Shown piece by piece: positions 32,957 through 45,239 of a stretch of 64,000 nucleotides of DNA. The position numbers were made by a program, and so were the translations under genes. The stretch comes from Gentiana macrophylla (Eukaryota; Streptophyta; Magnoliopsida; Gentianales; Gentianaceae). Positions within the stretch are counted from its first letter, which is position 1; each line of letters begins with the position of its first letter. The notes under the pieces were generated by a model. That model searched no databases, was not told the origin of the DNA, and saw only the letters and a list, made by a program, of their open reading frames with translations. The DNA lies in the NCBI GenBank assembly GCA_026214975.1, contig CM047810.1:2542001-2606000 (forward strand). The letters are read 5' to 3'.

Positions 32957-35347
32957 TTAGATACGATTGTAGGCAACAGATTTACTGAACAAACGACGAA
33001 TATACAAGACCTGAAGACCACTCAAGAGTGTTAGTACAATGTACTCCGCAGCTGTGTAGAATATAACCTTTTTTCGTGTACTCTCATTTGCTGCAATAAG
33101 TAATTAAAAAGCACACCTTTTTCAAACACTGCTATACAAAACAAATTTACAGTTGGTGGTTTAAGTAACAGGTAAATGACAATGAAGAACTTACTATGTC
33201 GATGACGAGATTCACGTGCTTTCAAGTACTTCTGTTCCGCCGTGACAGATTCCAATGCCTCCCTTAGTTCTGCAATACGAACGTTTATAGGATCTAAATG
33301 TACTGCATGGCAAAAAAAGGAATCCGATAAGACAAGACATACATTAGACTAGTTTCCTTATACATGAAAAAAAAAAAAACTTATAATCACAATATTAGCA
33401 TAGTTAGCCACATTAGGACAAGATTAGGACGAACCGTCTTTAGCAAGGTCATGTTGATTAGGGATATGGCCAATGCGTATGTAAAAAGAGATCATTTCAG
33501 GTATCGATTCAGGGTTGTGAAAACAAAACTTGTACATCCCACTTTCTGGTGCTTTAAACTCAAACTTATCCCCTGTTGTGCCTTTCAACGTGTGCACCGT
33601 TTTGCCTCCAGGAGCTGTGACCTGCAAGAATACAAACAAAATACATGTCCAAAGTACTAACTAGCTAGTATTTTTTTGCTCTGTATTTTCAAGATTCCAT
33701 AACCAACAAATATCACACGTTGAAAAAGACCAAGGGACAGTTAAGAACAAGATCATCAAAGCATAAATAAGGCTTAAAGCTTGGAACCAACATCAACATA
33801 GTTACTAATGATCAACAAGGCTAGTTAATTGTCCAACAAATATACTTTCAAACACAAGTAACACAACTATAGTATTGTATTCCGAAACTCCAAGAATTTT
33901 CTGGTCAAACAATTAGAGGATCATTAGTAAAGTGGCTCTAATTCCAGAGAATTTTTGCTCCTGTCACAGTAGTTACACATTATAATCCATGTCTATTTAA
34001 CAGTAGGAACAAGGATAAGGAACACATATGTCGCGGTTTTAACAAGGGATAATGATGAAGGGGCCGTTGCGTAGCTAGACTAAAGAAGGGTATTTATGTC
34101 TTTGGTGTCTTAAATAAGGACTCCTTTATAGTGTAGTCCTATTCGCCATTCTTGGTTTAACTAATATGTCCTTATCCTTGGTCTGTGTTTGTCTTCTACC
34201 TACCTTGGCTCATGGGTATATATAGGTCCTTATTCTATTTTCATTATAAACTTAGTACATCAAGAAAAATGTCTAATTCTTTTGGAAATAGGAGCAACCA
34301 TTGTCAATATTGGTGACGCAGATTTCTTCTTGGAAAGAGTTTTCTATGCTGAACTTTACGTTCATTAGGGTGCAATCAAAATGAAGCACATGTTGCAGCT
34401 GAAAGTCAAGGCTAGCTCACTTATATAAGTCCTGAAGAACACCAGATGCAAGGCTCGAAGCAAGCAGAAATGAGTTCACTAAGAGTTCTTTGAGGCACTC
34501 ACATCGAACACTTATGTTCAGAAAGCGATTAAGTGATAGTCATGCAGAATTTACTACCAAGTTCTTTGAGGCACTCATCAAACACTGTGTGTTCAGAAAA
34601 CGGTTAAGTGGTGGTTATGTAGTTAGGATGTTAGTTAGCCTTCTTACTGAGCTCGAATCAAGGTGTAAACCGACCTATGTACTCTATATAAAGCTGTATT
34701 CAGCTAATTTTTTAATGTAATTTTCGATCATATTTGAATCAATAAAAAATCTTGTTTGCTCGAAGTTTTTCTTGGTCTTTGATTTGTGATGCTCGGTGAT
34801 GTAAAACGACGTCATTTTGGTCTGAATAGACAATTTGGACAGATGATGGGGTCTCAAATTTGCTGCCAATTTAACACTAAGACAGGCAGAACATCATTCC
34901 TCTCCGAACCAAACAATTAAGCTAAAATTCATCATTTGCATAGCTATCAAATTTCAAATTGCTGTCAATATCAACAAATATGGCAGTTTTAGCAAAATCA
35001 AATACAATGTCGATGGCGGATAGGAGATATTTTTCACACGTGATCACCATTAACTGCTAAATTAAGTAGGAAACATGCATCAATCATCAATGTAAGAGGA
35101 GAAAAGGGCGTACAGTGAAGTCGATGCCAGGGTGATCATCGTCCCAGAAGACTTCATAATCAACGACGACAAAGTTACCGGAAATAGAGTCGCCGTCGAA
35201 CAGCACGTACTCGTAGACGCATTCGACGCCTTTTACGGTTATTGAAAGCGCCGATACGAGTGGAAGATGTGCGAAGAAACTAAAGAGCAGAAGCACAGTT
35301 ACGCGATATGCCTTCCTCCATGCAAATGCAATCCTCTCGGTCCTCAT
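32957..35347 (-). CDS. p24 family cargo receptor, beta subfamily (EMP24/GP25L)
   Basis: Four minus-strand exons: 35347-35114, 33621-33435, 33302-33195 and 33090-32957, total 220 residues in frame. p24 proteins cycle between ER and Golgi in COPI/COPII vesicles and sort cargo. A signal peptide of about 33 residues ends VSA. A GOLD domain follows with its conserved cysteine pair (Cys43, Cys111), blocks YVLFDGDSISGNFVVVDYE and KFEFKAPESGMYKFCFHNPE, then a coiled coil (INVRIAELREALESVTAEQK). A membrane helix spans about 185-207 and the cytosolic tail is RRLFSKSVAYNRI with the aromatic sorting residue. The tail and coil match the beta-type (At3g22845-like) member. Intron 1 is 1.5 kb and contains repeat DNA. 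It is divergent from the LIFEGUARD gene. Confidence 0.95.
34020..34870 (+). repeat. LTR-like repetitive DNA in p24 intron 1
   Basis: Contains a tandem duplication of about 76 bp (GTTCTTTGAGGCACTC at 34485 and 34561), a CTCTATATAAAGC promoter-like box at about 34680, and AATCAATAAAAAA shortly after, the layout of a small LTR. No paired copy or target duplication was found in the window, so boundaries are approximate. Confidence 0.4.
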
Positions 35348-36309
35348 CTCCAGTCCTCGATGATCAATCCAGTATTTTTTTTTCCCGTTCTAAGCTTTGA
35401 TTTTTTTTTTCCTGCTTCTGTCTTTTCAATTTCTTCACGGAACGCCTCGTTTCGTTTTCGGATGGATTTTACGGAAAAGGACTAGGTAGGGAATATAAAC
35501 GGTTCGAGCCTTTCACGAACATTTCAAAATTTGTCTGTTATTTTATATTTTCAATATATCATTTATTATCTTCTTTCTTTTTTATCAACAAAATATTCAT
35601 ATCTCCGATAAAAAATACATTTTTAATACAAAAACTCTTAACCAACAAAATATTTAGATCTCTAAAAAAAAAAACATTTTCAATACTATATTTTAGACAT
35701 TAATTATTTTCTTAATTAGAGTGATTCTTCCCTCTGCGACAGATAATAAAACAGAGAAAGTATGATTTAATCGAGTTCGAACAGTTCATTAAGATTAACA
35801 AACTGAATTATTTTAGAGTGGAATTAACGAACTGAATTAAAACACCTTAAATATTAAAATTTTCCTTTTTGAGGATTTGAGCTCGTATTCAATCTTGATG
35901 GTGCTAAATTTTTGTCAAACATAATCGAACCAATTTGATCAAATTTTTATCTGCTCAAATAAACTCGAGCCGAGTTTGAATATCATGGTTTTAAGATGTT
36001 GTTCTACTCTACTCAAAAAGAAAAAAAGAAAAGAATTGTTGTTCGCCTAAATGAAAAAATGCGTGATCCGGATTCGAATCGTTACAAAAAAAAATTCAGT
36101 TAATATTCCTGATTTTTCGGTACAAAAATTTCTCACACCCCTTTTTCTCCAACAACAAAAAAACAGTGGATTCTCTCCTCTAAAGCCACACACTATTTCT
36201 TAACCACAAAATCCAAATCGTATTTCTAAAGATTATACATCAACCCTTTTGTTGCATGTAAATAATCCCCAATAGATTTAGGAAAACCCGAAACAAAAAA
36301 CAAAAAACC

Positions 36310-36347
<38 letters not shown>

Positions 36348-36435
36348 GAAAAGATCCAAAAAAATATATATATATCTCACCCTTCTTGGAATTCAGCCAA
36401 TTGTTTTGCAGCTTTTCAAAAATAAAAAAATAAAA
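35348..36435. other. divergent upstream region of p24 and LIFEGUARD genes
   Basis: 1.09 kb, very AT-rich, with (A)34 at 36311-36344 and a TATATATATAT stretch at 36364-36374 about 60 bp before the LIFEGUARD ATG. No gene recognised. Confidence 0.55.
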
Positions 36436-38364
36436 ATGGCAGCAATGTTTCCAGGAAAGCATGGAGATATTGAATCAGCAGGAGGGCAATTATACCCAGG
36501 GATGATGGAGAATCCACAGATGAGATGGGGTTTTATTCGGAAAGTATATGCATTGCTTTGCATCCAATTGGCTTTCACTTTTGGTGTCTCTTTCTTCATG
36601 TTTTTCTATCCTCCCGTTAAACCATTTATGACCACTTTGCCTGGTTTTATTACCTTCATTATGGCTATCATCCTCACCTTCTTATGTACGTTATAATTGT
36701 TTTATAAATTATATTAATTATATATGTAAGTATGTATGTATGTATGTATGTATTATATTTATAATAAAAATGTAGAATGAAAGCTTAACATTTAATTTTG
36801 TGTTTGATATATATATAATTATGGTTGCAGCAATTCTATTGATGGCGTTCTACGGCAGGAAGCATCCATGGAATTACATACTAATGGGAATCTTTACCCT
36901 TTCCATGGCTTTTATGGTTGGTGTCATCTGCACACGCAAAAGTGGTAATTAAAGATGAACTTAATTATGCTTTTACTTTTATATGTCTATGCATGTCTCC
37001 TTCATGTTATCTCAAAGGATGATGTTACTGTTACAACGATGGTGATCTAATTAACGAATGATTGAATACATTTTTATATAATCGATCATCATGTATATAT
37101 GTTGAATTGTATAATTAATACGTTCATTACCACCCTATCATCAAATGATTTCGGAGCATAAGGTTTTGATGTCAAACTTTTCTTTTCCATTTATATTGCG
37201 TCACTCTTTGTTCATCTCTTGTTGTGTTTTTATATGTCTTTGTGTGTGATGTTGTCCCAGAGTTGTTGTAGCCAAAACTTGAGAGGCCCGTTCAATATGT
37301 TACTTATTTACCTCTTTAAGCTTATACAGGATATAAATGATAATTCAATAATGTAGGACCCACTGATCATTATGTTTTCTTACAATTATGAGAACGAGAG
37401 ATACGAAAATGTATTATGTCACTCGTTTTGACTTTACTCGTTTCGTGTGTTCCAAATACATTGCAGGTAACATAGTATTGGAAGCTGCGGGCCTAACAGC
37501 ATTGGTGACAGTGGGCCTGACTCTATACACATTCTGGGCTGCTAAAAAGGGATATGATTTCAGTTTTCTTGGGCCTTTTCTACTTTGCGCCCTTTTGATC
37601 CTTTGTGCTTTTTCACTCCTGCGGGTACTTTCCTAATTATCCTCTCTTTTATATTTTTCTTTCTATTGGGCTTTCATCATTCTGAGCGATGATCCTATCA
37701 AGTACAAGTCTGTTTAGACATTTTGAGCAAAACGACGTAGTTTGAAGGAAAAAAAAAATATACGGCTAGATCGTTTTCCCATTTTGATTGTGTGGTTACT
37801 GGTTAGATCACTAGTACTTGAGAGATCGCTTAAAACTAGGACTTCAGAGGATCCTGGTTAATTCATTCTTCTACTGATGCCACATTTTTTTGTTACGAGC
37901 ATCACGATTATATTAGAAACTTCATAGAAGTTGACGTTTTTATCCTCACATAAACGTCATCCACACGAATGACAATGGTGAGTAACGTTACTCACATTTC
38001 TCGCACATAACTGGCGTCGCTGTCTGTCATTGACAGTGATGTTTCAACATCATGTGGTACTCGAAGTAAAATTGTCAGTAGAACCCTTGCTCTTTATCGA
38101 AAATTCAGATACTAGCTAAATACTAATGATGTTTTCTGTTTTGGTTAATGGTGATGATGAACACAGGTATTTTTTCCAATAGGATCAGTGGGGCAAATGG
38201 TAATAGGATGCATTTCAGCATTGATATTCTCAGGATTTATAATATATGATACTGATAATATCATCAAACGTTTTGACTATGATGATTATATTATTGCTGC
38301 TGCTGCTCTTTACTCTGATATTATTAACCTCTTTCTTGCCCTTTTAGACCTAACCGGTGAATAA
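36436..38364 (+). CDS. LFG4: LIFEGUARD / BAX inhibitor-1-like membrane protein
   Basis: Four exons: 36436-36685, 36831-36944, 37467-37624 and 38167-38364, total 239 residues with all phases matching. A multi-pass (six to seven helices) TMBIM-family protein of ER/Golgi/tonoplast membranes that dampens stress-induced cell death and Ca2+ leak. The N-terminal cytosolic part has LYPGMMENPQMRWGFIRKVY. Hydrophobic helices follow at roughly 33-57, 68-92, 100-115, 125-145, 150-174, 180-200 and the C-terminus. The family motif GFIIYDTDNII and the closing SDIINLFLALLDL carry the conserved Asp residues of the pore. The numbered symbol is a best guess among LFG paralogues. Confidence 0.93.
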
Positions 38365-39333
38365 GGCGATTGTTAACAGCACCACCACGATGTATCGATT
38401 TTAACGGCACCATATTGATATTCAATCTCTGGAAAAAAGTTGAGCATAAACTCAAAACGTGGGGACACATCATAATTAGATTGTTTGTGGTGCTTTTAAT
38501 GTATATGTATATGTATACTAATTAGGGGTTTTACTTTTATTCTCCAAGATATATTTTATAATATATATGTACTGCATTACTTAAATCAGTGTCTTAAGTA
38601 ATTATTATGCATCCCTTAAAAAAAAAAAAATATTATTATTATTATGCAATATTTAATATACTATAAAAGTTGTTTTGTTTATTTTAAGCTTTAGTGTATG
38701 CTTTTAAAAGAGCTGCAGAGATATTGCTTTGTGAAAATATCAAGAGATTGTTAATTGAATATTGCAATGAAATATGCATATCATTTCTTGATGGTCTTTG
38801 TAGATATGAATTACCTTTTGTTTTTTCTCTCAATAAATACACACACAGTACTATACCTTTTGATGATTTTTTATAGTGTTTGAATGGGTTTTAATTAATT
38901 AATCGAGTCTTTATTTCCGGTTTAAGCTTTCACATTTATCTCACTTTGCATGTTTGAGGTTTCATGACACTGACACAAGATTAATTTTAATCGATCTTTG
39001 ATCATAGATAAACAGTCCGAATCTAAAAATTACTCAGATTTTTTTGAGTCTAGACATTACAACGGGGATAGAATCGAGTCACATAGCAACATCCAATTAT
39101 TTCTCTGAAAACATATATATAATAGTAGTAATTAAGAAGAAGAAGGAGGAGGAAAAAAGGACAATCATATGAATCCCACATGCATGGCCAATTTAATACA
39201 TAAAATTAAGAGGTTAATAAATGTACAGCAGACCATGCCAGCGTTTCTTTAATTGATTCTAGATCTGCAGGATTACTATACTATTAATCAAGATGATATT
39301 ATTACTATCCTTTATTAAGAACCATCAAATTGT
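38365..39333. other. LIFEGUARD 3' flank, no gene seen
   Basis: Likely 3' UTR followed by AT-rich DNA with a short A-run and (ATT)n near 38620-38645. Nothing else supported. Confidence 0.6.
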
Positions 39334-39344
39334 ATTTATACAAA

Positions 39345-39568
39345 CCAAACCAAGTAGATTGATTCAAGTGGTAAGTGACTTAAGAATACATAGGAAGATT
39401 ACCGGTTTGATTCTCCTCTGAGATGCCATGTTGAAATAGCTCTTGACCATGCTTTACCTTAAGTGAGAGGCTGCTATGCTTCACAAACACGACCAGAGCT
39501 CGAACTCCAGTCGGACAGTGGGTTCCCGAATCTACCACAAGCTAAGCAAAAAAAAAAAAAAAAAAAAA
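39345..39568 (+). mobile_element. tRNA-derived SINE with poly(A) tail
   Basis: A-box-like ATTCAAGTGGTAAG (39362-39375) and B-box-like GGTTTGATTC (39404-39413), with a 3' A-run at 39548-39568. Flanks ATTTATACAAA (39334-39344) and ATTTATATAAA (39572-39582) match at 10 of 11 bases, a plausible target duplication. Sequence differs from the SINE at 19264. Confidence 0.75.
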
Positions 39569-39582
39569 TGGATTTATATAAA

Positions 39583-40144
39583 TTGGGATTATAAATTGTC
39601 ACATATGTTTATTGTCGGATTTGAGAATGTCTCATGTGCAGTGATCATGCCCACATGATTTGATTCCATAAAATCCATTTGACTAATTGATATTAAGCAC
39701 CATTACTTTAGGTCTTGGAATATGTTATCTGTTTTTATCTTATATACTAAATATCTTTGTAGTATGGGTGCACTCATCTATCGGTGTATCAAACCGTTTT
39801 CACATAATCAACCTTATGAAATTCGGTTTTTGCTCCAAAATCGACTTTCCAAAAAGCAATTCTCATGATTATATTCTCATGATAAGGGTGCCGGGGTCAG
39901 CTGACCTGCTAAAAAAAATATTACAGTTGGATTTTTTTAGGTACACATAGATATGTGAAGTTAATCCGCTTATTTTTATATATTGATCAATATTGACTAG
40001 CATTGAGTTATAATATATAAAGCTAAGAATTATAAAATATGACACTTTTTCGGCTTATATCACCAAATTTACTGAAGCCGCTTCGATGGAGAGTCGGCTT
40101 TTGGCTCAAACACCGACTATACGAAAAAGATTGATGGGTAAATT
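39583..40144. other. intergenic DNA, no gene seen
   Basis: AT-rich. Ends at the left LTR fragment at 40145. No recognisable feature. Confidence 0.5.
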
Positions 40145-40352
40145 TGTTATGACGGATCGATCGAAGTGATGGTGATTGTGAGTAAAGATAAATAATTAAC
40201 AAGTAAACAAACACAGAAACAAGAAGAACACAGATTTAACGTGGTTTCCGGCAATGCGCCGACTAATCCACGGACAAACGAGGATATTTTATTATCACGA
40301 GAAAGTTACAAATTACAACAGATACAGATAGTATTTATAGCCTTGGGAATCA
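40145..40352 (-). repeat. LTR fragment of a minus-strand copia element (left)
   Basis: Shares about 208 bp with 43761-43970, starting TGTTATGACGGATCGATC, including the AACGTGGTTTCCGGC segment conserved with element 4 LTRs. Beyond that the two copies diverge, so it may be the 3' LTR with a replaced U3 or a related second element. Confidence 0.7.
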
Positions 40353-41364
40353 AACACAATTCTAACTAATAAAATAAATACACCCGCCGCACATGGGGGA
40401 GCTAACGGGAATGAGATAAATGCAAAAATAAACTAGATCGCGTTCATCATAACGGCCTAGGACAAAAAAAATTTAAACCAAGAGAAAAGTTAAATCATAC
40501 ACATCTATCCTATCTGGCCGAAATCAAATGATCGATCGAATTCATATAATCATATTATATCTACACATCTAATTCATACAATAATATCTTATGAAAAAGA
40601 CAAATTAAATTTAACTACTTGTGTCTTAATTAATCGATTAACGTTTAATTAATCAAATAATTTTATCCAATCAATTAACTAATTAAAATTTAATTAATTA
40701 AATGATTTTAATCAAAATAAAATTAACGGTTAATTTTAAACGATTTCAATATTAATTTTAATCAATTAGAACTATTCCAAAAATAAATCAAAATTAAAAT
40801 TAAATCTCTTTTATTTCTTTCCTTTTGATTCCTAATCAAAAGGGATGCGTTGGTTTCCTAAACTAAAATCATTAAACCTACTACTTCCAAATCAAAATTT
40901 TGAAAAGAGCGCAGCTTTGCCTTTTCCAAAATCAAATATTTTGAAAATGACCTAGGTATATTCTAAACAAAATGTAAAGGCAAATCATATTCACCAAATA
41001 ATGTCATGTGGCATCCCAATGGTCCAAACTATTTGAACCATTTGTTAGTCACATAACACCAACTAAACAAAGAGATATCAATCACAACTATGAACCTTAT
41101 TGAATCACAAAATACACAAAACAAAAATTTTGGAGATCCACCACATTGACCGGCCAACCGACGTCGGCAACAGGTTGCCCCACCGCCGCCGGCGACCAGC
41201 CGGCCGGTGGTGGGTCGACGCCAATTTTTTTTTATTTTTCTTTTCGTGTATCGATTTTGCGAATAAAAAATCTTTCATTTTTTAATTACGTGATTTCAAC
41301 GATAAAATTAACTACGCAAATTAACATACTTATTGCTTAAGCTCGAAGCTCGCTCCAATACCAC
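40353..41364. other. repeat debris between LTR fragments
   Basis: AT-rich with repeated TTAATTAA-type stretches (40620-40760), then a GC-rich patch 41140-41215. A primer-site-like CCAATACCA (minus-strand TGGTATTGGAGC) lies at 41352-41363 directly beside the 1.8 kb LTR, so at least the right end is internal DNA of that element. Confidence 0.5.
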
Positions 41365-41970
41365 TGTTAGAAAATCTACGCGGGAACGCAGAGGAATTCA
41401 AAATTTTGATTTCCTTTTAACCCAAGATCGACTTCGTTTAAATAACAATCATAAAAGAAGTAGACAAGAGAATACCTTGGTTGATCCAATTGGATCGACG
41501 CTTTGTCTATGGTTGTAGTTTCTGCACGAAGCCGCCCAAGTGTTCGACCTCTATCGGTGATCCACACGAGCAGTCACCGTAATCCCATCATTGATTGCTA
41601 CTGAAAAAAACTCGGGTTGCTTAGACCGACTTTTTCTCTCTCTCAAAATCTCTCTCTAAAGCTCTCAAATTTTCTAGTAAATTAAAACTCTTCTAATTGT
41701 GATGTAAAATTGCTTGGCACAACTCCCTTTTTATAGGATATATGGCGCCATATGCACATCCCAATTTGATTGAGAAAAGCTTCCTAATGGATAAAGGAGA
41801 AAGAAAACCAATTTTCAATAAAATAAGAAAAAAAGATATTCTAGATTTATCTCATTAATATTCAATATCTTATATTAAATATTTTCCAATATACATATTG
41901 TCAATATCTAATATTGAATATATCTTTATTATATTATCATACGTCAATTTACACATGTATATATATCACA

Positions 41971-42026
<56 letters not shown>

Positions 42027-43158
42027 TAATCAATATAATTAATATCATGTATTACATTTATTCATAATAAATAAATATCACCATATTAGTTTATCACTAT
42101 AAAACTTTATAGTCGAGATAAAACTTTTCTTATTTAGTTATCGCTATAACCGCATTTTAATCCGGCTAGATTCTTATGTGTGTGACCCGATATACTTCCG
42201 AATATGTTGGCCGTAGACACAAAGTGCAAATTATGAAAATGCCCTTCATACCTAACGATCACGGAATAGCGTCTAGCAACACACCGTGATCCCCAATCAT
42301 CGGAAGAGTCAAATGCAATGACTACTACCTTTCATGTGAAACGGTTACCGTGTAAATAGAATCCTATCGCTGTAATAATATCCATACGGTCGTACGTCGA
42401 GTGTCAAACATCAACGACCGTATCTTATAATCTGGATATCCTACTCTCTCGAAGTAACATATTACTTCCGCTTTGCAAATACTTTCGAGAATAAGACAAT
42501 CCTTATAAGAAGGCTCTTTCGAATATTCACCCCTACTAATAGGTACGCGATTTCCGGATGAACAACATGAATCCTACGCATGCTTCAGTATCACACCCAA
42601 TCACTACCGCATGATCGCCCCGTGGCTAGTGGAAACCTCAATAGTGTCAAAGCATTACAATCCACACTGTGATGCCATGAAGACTCCGGTCTAAGGGTAA
42701 TTACACAACCGCCACATAGTGCGACACTTAATAAAGTAAGTGGGTCGATCCTAACGTCGCATTCTCTAATACACGTCCGCGCATGCCCCAAGTGTCTACA
42801 CACGATGATTTGAGATCTATCCCTACCTTCAATAAGATAAAAGACATCTAATACGTGTTAGTCTAATCATACTATCAATGTCTCGTTTGATAGCACATAC
42901 GACAAGAGACATTTAAGTATCAAACCTTTTAAAGTGAGTCGAGATCTCATCAACCGTAATCACTATCATGGTTTCTCTCTCACAGTTTGACATCAGGGAT
43001 GTTATCATATATACAATCACAAATTGGTTCATATGGATAAACACAATATATAATAACAGAAAAACCATTTATCATATTATAAACATAAAGAAATAGTAGA
43101 AATGCTCCGACCGGTCGGATCCGGTCCAACCCGATTGGGTTTAGACACTATTTCAACA
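41365..43158 (-). repeat. 1.8 kb LTR, minus strand, nested in copia gag
   Basis: 1794 bp from TGTTAGAAAATC to ACTATTTCAACA, giving inverted ends TGTT...AACA. Read on the minus strand it starts TGTTGAAATAGTG. The adjoining TGGTATTGGAGC-type primer site marks the 3' end of a 5' LTR. It contains an (AC)n(AT)n microsatellite at 41981-42027 and no ORF. The copia gag at 43160-43667 breaks off at its right edge. Confidence 0.75.
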
Positions 43159-43159
43159 T

Positions 43160-43667
43160 AAAGGATCGCATAAAGTTCTCATATGATGCGAGCAATGACA
43201 CAAGTAGGATCAATGCCGCATCTTCATTTTCAATCTTCACATCAATATTCCTTAGGTCAAGCAATATTGTGTTCACCGATCTAGATAATCCTCACCGAGT
43301 GCCTCATGCATCATTAAAGCGAGCAGACGTTGTTTCAACAACAACTTGTTGGTTAGGGATTTTGTCAAGTCACGCACTCTCGAGCTTGGACCACGACTTC
43401 TCGCTTGTGTCCTCTTCAAAGAACACACGTGACAATATCATCCGACAAGCACAACATAATTGTTGAATGTGTTTTCTCCTCCGGGACCGCTCTCTCAAAG
43501 AAGACTTTCTTCGTTGATTTAGACAAGGGACCCCATAATCCATGTTGTTTCAACAAAGCACGCATCTTGATCTGCCACAGACTAAAACTGTTTCTTCCTG
43601 TAAACTTGTCAATCTTGACATTTAAAGCAGACAACTTTCTCACCAGAAAAGCTTGCGTAGATCCCAA
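43160..43667 (-). pseudogene. copia gag remnant (Tork type)
   Basis: The minus-strand ATG is at 43667. IDKFTGRNSFSLWQIKMRAL and THSTIMLCLSD are typical Tork gag motifs; in other frames NIDVKIENEDAALILL and ASYENFM follow down to 43160, where the 1.8 kb LTR interrupts it. A primer site TGGTATCGGAGC (plus-strand 43746-43757) lies between gag and the LTR at 43761. Frameshifted, non-functional. Confidence 0.85.
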
Positions 43668-43760
43668 ATCCTAGCGTCAATTATGACCTTGGTGTCAATC
43701 TACCTTGCTTCAAACAGATAAACAGATTTATTGATGAACTTGGACGCTCCGATACCAGTT

Positions 43761-43970
43761 TGTTATGACGGATCGATCAAGAAGTGATGGTGATTAAAGA
43801 TAAACAATTAACAAGTAAACAGACACAGAAACAAGAAGAACACAGATTTAACGTGGTTTCCGGCAATGTGCCGACTACTCCACGGACAAACGAGGATATT
43901 TTATTATCACGAGAAAGTTACAAATTACAACAGATACATATGGTATTATAGCCTTGGGAATCAAATCATA
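43761..43970 (-). repeat. 5' LTR fragment of the minus-strand copia element (right)
   Basis: The LTR end TCATAACA is next to the primer site and gag, so orientation is certain. Similarity to 40145-40352 ends near 43970; the outer LTR border cannot be placed. Confidence 0.75.
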
Positions 43971-45239
43971 ACCGACTTAACAACCAAAACAGATAGTGAC
44001 TGAAATACCCCAGAAATAACTTTATCGAGAACGGAAAACCATGCAGACGTATTGCCCAAGTGTCACTGAGAACCAACTCAGCAAACCATGCTCAACAGAT
44101 GATCAGTCTGCTGACCTCCTTTAGCAAAACACAAACCTCAGCAGATGCTTCATGCTGGCGACACTGCACTCACGCTTCCCGGACTCGCAGAGTATCACAC
44201 TCACCGACCAAACCTCGATAAAGATAGTTTAAGTCACCATTTTGGATTAAAAGACTCGCGATCGATATACTTTTATCGAATATCTATTTACCGTTTTTAA
44301 ATACATGTTTTTTTTAGTTTACATAATCTGTATCTAAGATGAAATACATCATGTTCTCTATTATACATAATGTGATAGATATAAAGAAAAATTTACAGAT
44401 TCTGAATGAATGCGATAAATGTAAATTTTATTACAGAATTTGTATTTTACGTAAGAAATAGGGCGTCTATTACAGTATTTTTTTTTTTTTTTTTGCAAGT
44501 ACTCTTATACATTTTGGGGTGAAACCTGAAATACCACGTATGCTTTATTTACTTTAAGAGAAATAAATTCACCTTTTCACGTTCCAGACGCAACAATAGA
44601 TACTAAAGTGCTAACCGAAAACCACATCTTATTAAAAGTTGAATAGTATTGCAAAATTACACATTTGCCTACTTGACTTAACATAAAAATAATGTAACAC
44701 GTTGAGCCCAGCAATTAAGTTCTGTAGGCAACATGGAGAACTGTCCATAAACAAACCATGTGACATTGTCACCTAATTTATTTCATAAATCATGACATTA
44801 TATTTAATCAATAATTTTCTGCATAACAGCCAACCCATCAATCACATATATAATATGACACTGGTTAATAACAGTATAATAAATCTATTTTCGAAGCAAT
44901 ATATTAACATCCGAACTTTAAAAAATCGAATCAAAACTCAATATTTATCTTTATCGAGATCGAAAATATCTATTTTCCGACATTTATAAAGTCGAAACTA
45001 ACCCGAGGTGTGGTGTACGTAGTAGTAATTATATTGCACAAGAAACTATCGCCCCAAATGAGAATAAAGCATATAAAGCATTGATAACCTATCTGTCAAA
45101 AAGTGAATCAAGGCATTTAATCTAAACCCAATATTTTATTCAAAGCTACCGTCTTTTCCATTCATAAATGTATGGTACAGAGTTCCATTTCCTTCTTGAT
45201 TATATGATTTTGGCAGATTAAGAAGACAGTCAAAAATCA
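43971..45239. other. intergenic DNA upstream of the IQD gene
   Basis: The first few hundred bases may be the rest of the copia LTR. A T-run lies at about 44479-44495. No gene recognised. Confidence 0.5.

Noticed and set aside
41140..41215. GC-rich patch as a CpG island or gene start
   Set aside because: It sits in the internal region of an LTR element, has no host-like ORF, and such leaders are common in retrotransposons.
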